Position numbers and translations under genes: made by a program. The notes under the pieces were generated by a model. It was not told the DNA's origin, did no database searches, and saw only the letters and a list, made by a program, of their open reading frames with translations. Positions 58,011 through 64,000 of a DNA stretch of 64,000 nucleotides are shown here, piece after piece. Location of the stretch: NCBI GenBank assembly GCA_963575745.1, contig CAUYUJ010020282.1, forward strand, positions 94,501 to 158,500. The letters run 5' to 3'. Source of the DNA: Prorocentrum cordatum. Taxonomy: Eukaryota; Sar; Dinophyceae; Prorocentrales; Prorocentraceae. Position 1 is the stretch's first letter. Every line of letters starts with the position of its first letter.

Positions 58011-58679
58011 TGCTGATCGGAACGCGACGATCTTACTCTGGTGTCGACGCCAAAAGAAGACGCGTCACGGTGAAAATTATACTGGACCTCCTGGGTGGAA
58101 TGCGGCCACCTTGAGTGACATGCCATCATACTTTACACCGCGACGGAAAAACCTCGCGGCCTCAAGTACACAACGTGGACGGATCCCGCAATGCCGTTTG
58201 CGTCGAGCTGTTTTTTATGAGAGACGTTCTTAGACCATTAAATCCTGTAGCGTGACCGAACTGACGTTCTCAACCGTACCACCATGCACCATCGTTCCCT
58301 CCCGAGTTCGCTAAACGGGTACGGACCAAGTGGATCAAGTTTTACATTCATTTCAACTCTCATAACAGCAATCTGAAGCGTAACGAGTGTCAACCCTGTT
58401 CAATCATTATAGTATGCGCGGGTGGGAATTGACATGCCGGCTTGTATCACACGCCGAGGATCCGAACAGTCTATAACACCCAACACATAATGATTCCGGA
58501 GAAAAACCAAATCAGTTTTTTTTTCCCAACCCTCCTCGGTTGGGTATTCGCTTTGAGGAAAGCAGTGCTCGCGCGTCTTTCCTTCCTCCCGCCGACTGCC
58601 TCCTCTTCCCGCCTCCCTCTTGTCTCCTCCTGCCTTGTGCGGACATCGCCATCCCTTGGGGGGTTGCGATCAGCGAAAC

Positions 58680-60620
58680 TGTCGCCACTTTCGAGGGCTG
58701 CTTGGAAGGCCAGCAGAGTGGGCACTCACCGCGGATCAGAATTAGACCTCGCCATCCCTGGAGGGGCTGCGATCTGCGGGGCTGTCGCCACATTCGAGGG
58801 CTGCACGGGGAGGCCACCTGCGCGGGTACTCACCGCGGATCAGAATTAGAACTCGCCATCCCTGGGGGGGCTGCGATCTGCGAAACTGTCGCCACTTTCG
58901 AGGGCCGCTGGGAATGCCAGCAGAGTGGGCACTCACCGCGGATCAGAATTAGACCTCGCCATCCATGGGGGGGCTGCGATCTGCGAAACTCTAGCCACTT
59001 TCGAGGGCCGCTGGGGATGCCAGCAGAGTGGGCACTCACCGGGGATCAGACTTAGACCTCGCCATCCCTGGAGGGGCTGCGATCTGCGAAACTGTCGCCA
59101 TTTTCGAAGGCTGCTGGGGAGGCCACCTGCGCGGGTACTCACCGCGGATCAGAATTAGACCTCGCCATCCCTGGGGGGGGGGGGGGGGCTGCGATCTGCG
59201 AAACTGTCGCCATTTTCGAGGGCTGCTTGGAAGGCCAGCAGAGTGGGTACCCACCGCCGATCAGAATTAGACCTCGCCATCTTTGGGGGGGGGGGGCTGC
59301 GATCTGCGGGGTTGTCGCTACTTTCGAGGGCTGCTGGGGAGGCCAACACAGAGGGTACTCACCGCGGACCAACATTAGAACTCGCAGTCCCTGGGGGGCT
59401 GCGATCTGCAAATTTGTCGCCACTTTCGAGGGCTGCTGGGGAGGCCAGCAGAGTGGTTACCACCGCGGATCAGAATTAGACCTCGCCATCCCTGGGGGGC
59501 TGCGATCTGCGAAACTGTCGCCACTTTCGAAGGCTGCTGGGGAGGCCAGCAGAGTGGGCACTCACCGCGGATCAGAATTAAACCTCGCCATCCTTGGGGG
59601 GGGGGCTGCGATCTGCGAGACTGTCGCCACTTTCGAAGGCCAACAAAAAAGATACTCACCGCGGATCAAAATTAGACTTCGCCATCCCTGGGGGGCTGCG
59701 ATCTGCGAAACTGTCGCCACTTTCGAGGCCTGTAAGTGGGCAGGCGGATCCAACGTAGACCTCGCCATCCTTGGGGGGCTGCGATCTGCGAGACTGTCGC
59801 CACTTTCGATTGCTGCTGGGGAGGCCAACGGAAAAAGGGTACCCACCGCGGATCAACATTAGACCTCGCCATCCCTTGGGGTTGCGATCTGCGAGACTGT
59901 CGCCACTTTCGGTGGTTGCTGGGGATGCCAGCAGAGTGGGCACTCACCGCGGATCAGAATTAGACCTCGCCATCCCTGGGGGGGGGGGCTGCGATCTGTG
60001 AAACTGTCGCCACTGTCGAGGGCTGCTGGGAAGGCAAGCAGAGTGGGCACTCACCGCGGATCAGAGTTAGACCTCGCCACCCCCGTGGGGCCGCGATCTG
60101 CGAGGCTGTCGCCACTTTCGAAGGCTTCGGGGGAGGCCAGCTGAGCGGGAACTCACCGCGGATCCAAATTAGACCTCGCCATCCCTGGGGGGGTGCTGCG
60201 ATCTGCGAGACCGTCGCCACTTTCGAGGGCTGCTATGGAGGCCAGCTGAGTGGAGACTCACCGCGGATCAACATTAGACCTCGCCATCCCTGGGGGCTGC
60301 GATCTGCGAGACTGTCGCCACTTTCGAGGGCTGCTGGGGCGGCCGGCGGAGTGGGCACTCACCGCGGATCCAAAGTAGACCTCGCCATCCCTGGGGGGCT
60401 GCGATCTGCAAACCTGTTGCCAGTTTCGAAGGTTGCTGGGGGGGGGGGGCAGCAGAGTGGGAACTCACAACGGATCCAAATTAGACCTCGCCATCTCTGT
60501 GGTTTTGCCATTTGTGAAACTGTCGCCACTTTCGAGGGCTGCTGGGCAGGCCAGCATCATGGGTGCTTGCCGCAGACTCAAATCGGACCTCGCCGTTCCT
60601 AGGGGCTGTCCTTTCCCCAA
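58680..60620. repeat. ~105-bp tandem array, about 19 units, with variable poly-G
   Basis: The unit is ACCGCGGATCAGAATTAGAC, CTCGCCATCCCT, a G run, CTGCGATCTGCGAAACTG, TCGCCACTTTCGAGGGCTGC, then TGGGGAGGCCAGCAGAGTGG. Unit starts lie near 58730, 58829, 58937, 59037, 59142, 59250, 59361, 59464 and so on to about 60569. The G run varies from about 4 to 16 (longest near 59173), so units differ in length by slippage. On the minus strand each unit holds TTTCGCAG and CGCGGTGAGT, which look like a splice acceptor and donor about 40-50 nt apart. Confidence 0.9.
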
Positions 60621-60808
60621 CGACTCAGGGCTTCAACTTGTTAATGCTTTTCACCAAGCCCTTATCCCTTGATCGGGGACCCGCGAGCCTCCCGAATGCT
60701 GGTTGCAGAAGTATATCCTTCCATGCCACGTCATCACCCCGCATAAAGTCTCCCAAGCTACTCATATCCCGCATTGCGCCGGGGTGGGTATGTCGCCAGG
60801 GAAATTAT

Positions 60809-61255
60809 AGGGCTATAGGGCTATAGGGCTATAGGACTATAAGGCTGTGGGTTATAGGGCTATAAGGCTATCGGGCTATAGGCTAAATGGGCTATACGTC
60901 TATAGAGTTATAGGGCTATAGGGCTAAAGGGGTATAGGGGTATAAGGGTATTGGGGTATAGGGGTATTGGGGTATAGCGGTATCGGGGTATAGGGGTATG
61001 GGGCTATAGGGCTATACGGCTATAGGGCTATAGGGCTGTAGGGCTGTAGTGCTATAAAACTATAGGGCTATAAAGCTATAGGGCTATAGTTCGATAGAGC
61101 ACCCGGGCAACCGGGCACCCCTGGGCACCTCCAGGCACGCCCGGGCACCTCCGAGCACCGGGGCACCTGGGCCGGCCACCGAAATCGGCGACCCACCTCA
61201 CCTAACCATATGAATCCGCTAGGACCCCTACAGAGGCAAGATCTGATTGGGGAAC
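60809..61255 (-). mobile_element. CCCTATAG-repeat element, copy B (inverted)
   Basis: Reverse complement of the head and part of the body of copy A. From 61253 downward on the minus strand come CCCCAATCAGA(T)CTTGCC, TGTAGGGGTCCTAGCGGAT, CATATGGTTAGGTGAGG, CCCGGGTG-like units (61100-61170) and a CCCTATAG array (60809-61096). The first ~59 bp of the head differ from copy A at only about two positions. The distal TGATTGGGG end is not found. Confidence 0.7.
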
Positions 61256-61449
61256 AATAGACACTGGGTGTCGATTTTAGGGTGCCCAGTCTGTACAATT
61301 CACACGACCATCGAGCTCACTTCTCGGCTCTCTCAGCAACATGAGACGCGCTACATCCAGGCCACCTGTCCCGCCGACGCCATCACCGAACGACATATTT
61401 GTCGCCAAAAAAACCAAAGGGCTGGTATAGGCGCAGACAGCTGACAGTT

Positions 61450-62400
61450 GTTGCTGCTGCTGCTGCTGCAAGAGCGGCTCCTTCTCCACCAACTCCTGCT
61501 CCTGATGCTGCTGCTGCTACTGCTCATTTCCTCCTTCTGCTGCTCCTCCTCCTCCTCTTCTCTGCGTATCCTGATTCCGCTGCCATTCTCCTTCCTCCCT
61601 CCAACCTCCTCAAATCGAACCCCAGGCCCGTCCCCGAGCGCGTTTCGATCTAGCTCTCGAGGCTGTGAGGACCCCCAGAAAGGCAAGAAACGTCAAACGT
61701 CCCTTTTCTGCGCTTCTTCCCCTCCTCCTCCGCCTCCTTGTCCAAGTCTCTTCGTCGTGCGAGCCTCCCGGCCCGAATGCGGTATGAAGGCCGCCCAGGG
61801 CTCCAACAGTCTAGGCGGAGGTTGAGGAGGTCAGCCTACAGTGGGCTACATCGAGGAGGTAAGATGGGGGATGAGAGGGAGGGTTGGAGAGGAGGGAGGA
61901 ATGAGGAGGAGGAGGACGAGGAGGAGAAGGCGGACGATGGGGGGCAATGAGGAGGACGGAGGAAGGACGACGTTTGGCTTACGCCTCCGACGGCTCCATT
62001 TTTGCGAGTTGCTGGCCCTTGGAGCCCTCGAGTCAGACTTGTCTTTCCGAGTCGATTTCTGATGCTCCCAAGCAGGCCTCCAGAGGTCCCTGGAGGCCTC
62101 TGAAGGTCCCACGGAGGCCTCCAGAGGCTCCAGAAAAGAGCCAGAAACATCGATCCTCGTCCCCCTACTCCGCCTCTTCCGCCTTCCCATTTCCCCGCCC
62201 CATGCGTAGCCAACCCTTGAACTCTTCAGTCCCCCTCATTCCTCCTATTTTCCTCCTCTCCTCTCCTCCTCCTCCTCCTCCTCCTCCTCTTCCTTCTCCT
62301 CCTCCTCCTCCTCCTCCTCCTCCTCCTCCTCCTCCTCCTCTTCCTCCCCCTCCTCCTCCTCCTCTTCGTCCTCGTCCTCCTCTCCCTCGTCCTCCAACCC
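61450..62400. repeat. GCT / TCC low-complexity tracts
   Basis: (TGC)n at 61450-61520, TCC tracts at 61535-61600 and 62240-62400, GGA tracts at 61890-61960. The sequence between (61960-62200) has CCTCCAGAGG-type words. No gene supported. Confidence 0.8.
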
Positions 62401-62774
62401 CTCCTCCGCGCTGGAAGGGGAAGGGATAAAGCTGCCTACGCGCGAGGGTGACCCTAGACAAGAGTGACTCTTTGTGCGCGGCTTCAGGATGCCGCTGGGT
62501 GGCCATATCCACACGCGCAAGCCACTGCGGGGGCCCGCACCAAAGGTCACTCCGGCGAAGGGTCACTCTTACGCATGGCCGAATGAGGTGACCCAGACTA
62601 GCACGCCAGCAGCAACGTGGCTCTCGACAAGGACAGCCTGCGGCGGCCACCAAGTGCGAAACTTCTGCGCGGGCCAGCTGGCGAAGGCGGCGCATGCCAC
62701 TTTTGCCTCCGCGTGCCCAGAAATGGCCGGCCCCTTCTCCCCCTCCTGGTTGCTGTTGCGCGCTTCCCCGAAGG

Positions 62775-63803
62775 ATGATGTGTGTCCGTGGTGTCACGGC
62801 AGTGCCGTGCAATAGGAACGGGGGAGAGGAGCCCGGCGGCGGCGAGGCAGCAAGAGAGCGGTGGCGGCTGCATTCTGACGTGCGGTTGGTGGACAAAGTC
62901 CTGCACCACCCGCACGGCCGGTGTGCCGGCACTGAGTTCTACGCGTCCCCTGTCCAAGATCCAATGTTTGTCGACATCGCCAAGAAGGGCGCAAGATTCC
63001 GCCAGTCGACGGATCGACACATCGCGGCGCAACCCGCTAATTGTCCCGCGAATTGTAAATTGGGGGCGCGAGGGGTGTTCACAAAAATCAGCATACGTAG
63101 CACCCCGCAGTTGCGGAAAAGAGTGAGAGGGCGGGCGCGGGGTGGGTCGCGGGTGGGTCGCGGGAAGCTCGCGGGGTGGGTCGCGGGTGGGTCGCGGGGG
63201 GGTCGCGGGCGAGGACGACGACAACAACAACGCAACAACAATCCGCACTGCGGAAACCCACTTCAGCCACGCGCCCAAGGACAGCGAGTGACCGTCTGGC
63301 CCCCTCCGACAAGGTGCAGGATGTTGCCCAGCAGCCGTGCCCATGATAGCGAGCGGCATCGTGCCTGCAGGCTCTCCCCCATCCTCCCTCCCCCTCATCC
63401 CTCCCGGAGGAGCACCGGCCGTTCCGTCCCAGCCATGGGTGCGCCTCAGGTTGCGGGCGCTCCCGCTGATGACGCAGTTGAAGCAGGCGGCGTCGGGCCC
63501 AATGCGGCACCGAGGCGCGGGGGCAGCAGAAGGGGGGAGGCAGGAGCTCCTGCTGCGGTTGAGTCATGCTCTCTGAACAAGTGGCACGCGTGCCATGCCT
63601 CTGGCACATCGAGGGCGGGGGAGGAGGATGACGTGCAGGAAGAGGGGAGAAGGAAGACGAGGAAAGGAAATGAGACAGAGGAGGAAGTGGGGGAGGACCA
63701 TGAGCGGCTAAGCGAGAAGGAAGCAAAGGGCGACGGAGAGAAGAAGGACAAAGGAGACGGAGGACGGCGCGGTGCCAGTGTCTCGTTGTGCCTGAACAAG
63801 TAA
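62775..63803 (+). CDS. Possible ORF with RGG-like and charged tail
   Basis: 342 codons from an ATG at 62775. Residues ~40-120 (DVRLVDKVLHHPHGRC, GTEFYASPVQDPMFVDIAKK, NCKLGARGVFTKISIRS) look protein-like. Then comes a Gly/Arg stretch encoded by a GTGGGTCGCGG minisatellite (63146-63213) and a Glu/Lys-rich end. The antisense frame at 62939-63241 (RMLIFVNTPRAPNLQFAGQL, WRNLAPFLAMSTNIGSW) is equally well-formed, so the strand is open. No family recognised. Confidence 0.25.
   Translation: MMCVRGVTAVPCNRNGGEEPGGGEAARERWRLHSDVRLVDKVLHHPHGRCAGTEFYASPVQDPMFVDIAKKGARFRQSTDRHIAAQPANCPANCKLGARGVFTKISIRSTPQLRKRVRGRARGGSRVGRGKLAGWVAGGSRGGRGRGRRQQQRNNNPHCGNPLQPRAQGQRVTVWPPPTRCRMLPSSRAHDSERHRACRLSPILPPPHPSRRSTGRSVPAMGAPQVAGAPADDAVEAGGVGPNAAPRRGGSRRGEAGAPAAVESCSLNKWHACHASGTSRAGEEDDVQEEGRRKTRKGNETEEEVGEDHERLSEKEAKGDGEKKDKGDGGRRGASVSLCLNK
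63146..63213. repeat. GTGGGTCGCGG minisatellite
   Basis: Six to seven 9-12 bp units. G-rich on the plus strand and able to form G-quadruplex-like structures. Confidence 0.85.
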
Positions 63804-63962
63804 TCGAGGCGGAGGGGGCGCGCTGGATTGCAAGCGAGGAGGAGTTGGGGACTGGCTCCACAGGGGGGCTGCGGGGTGGGGGGATGAGGGGTGCGGTGCC
63901 AGCGTCATGCCGTGCCCGAATAAAGTGGTCGGGGCGGAGGGGGCGCGCTGGCTGGGGGGCGG
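63769..63962. repeat. ~121-bp tandem duplication at the window end
   Basis: GCGGTGCCAG(T/C)GTC, GTGCC(T/C)GAA(C/T)AA and CGGAGGGGGCGCGCTGG occur at 63771 and again at 63892 with moderate divergence. Confidence 0.7.
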
Positions 63963-64000
63963 ACAAGGGATTGGCCGGCTGCGGGGGGCGAGGATGAGGA

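Overview
The window reads as nuclear DNA of a dinoflagellate. The best evidence is the pair of relics of the dinoflagellate 22-nt trans-spliced leader (DinoSL). They lie 56 and 91 nt upstream of the first ATG of the two best genes, at 16456-16476 (17 of 21 positions match) and 55562-55583 (19 of 22). A weaker relic (17 of 22) sits at 29935-29956, 80 nt before a third gene. Such relics are the known mark of mRNAs that were trans-spliced, reverse transcribed and put back into the genome. Genes are very sparse and degenerate repeats fill most of the sequence, as expected for this group. The species cannot be told from the sequence.

Layout. 1-8.7 kb: a field of degenerate CCAAGA(C/T)GGCC minisatellite with a ~1.55-kb higher-order repeat and several copies of a hairpin-rich module. 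8.9-9.8 kb: a long (ACT)n array. 9.9-10.96 kb: a CCCTATAG-repeat element, with an inverted second copy at 60.8-61.25 kb. 11-14.6 kb: more microsatellite, module copies and minisatellite. 14.8-16.5 kb (minus): an ionotropic-glutamate-receptor-like channel with an EF-hand. 16.9-18.2 kb: a 186-bp (3 x 62) tandem repeat. 18.2-26.4 kb: mixed sequence with a foldback, a probable two-exon gene hidden in the six-frame view (20.55-21.07 kb, minus) and small ORFs. 26.5-31.4 kb: an AT-rich island with a ~170-bp satellite, a CT array and a spliced gene with ordinary GT-AG signals. 32.2-33.0 kb (minus): a decayed LINE reverse transcriptase. 33-37.6 kb: ATC and AGT microsatellites, including a 100-N assembly gap. 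37.6-41 kb: dispersed repeats. 41.2-46.7 kb (minus): decayed coding sequence, including the C-terminal half of an Upf1-like SF1 helicase. 47-52 kb: mostly featureless. 52.2-55.6 kb (minus): a long intronless gene with a RanBP2-type zinc finger and an ELMO domain. 58.6-60.6 kb: a ~105-bp tandem array with variable poly-G runs. 61.3-64 kb: TCC repeats and one possible ORF.

No operons or bacterial signals are present. The two confident genes are unrelated in function: a membrane channel probably gated by a small ligand, and a cytoplasmic ELMO-domain protein probably acting on ARF/ARL or RAC-type GTPase signalling. They share the SL-relic signature and, so far as can be seen, uninterrupted coding, which points to a retroposed origin. 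Most long open frames elsewhere are products of low-complexity repeats and are not annotated.
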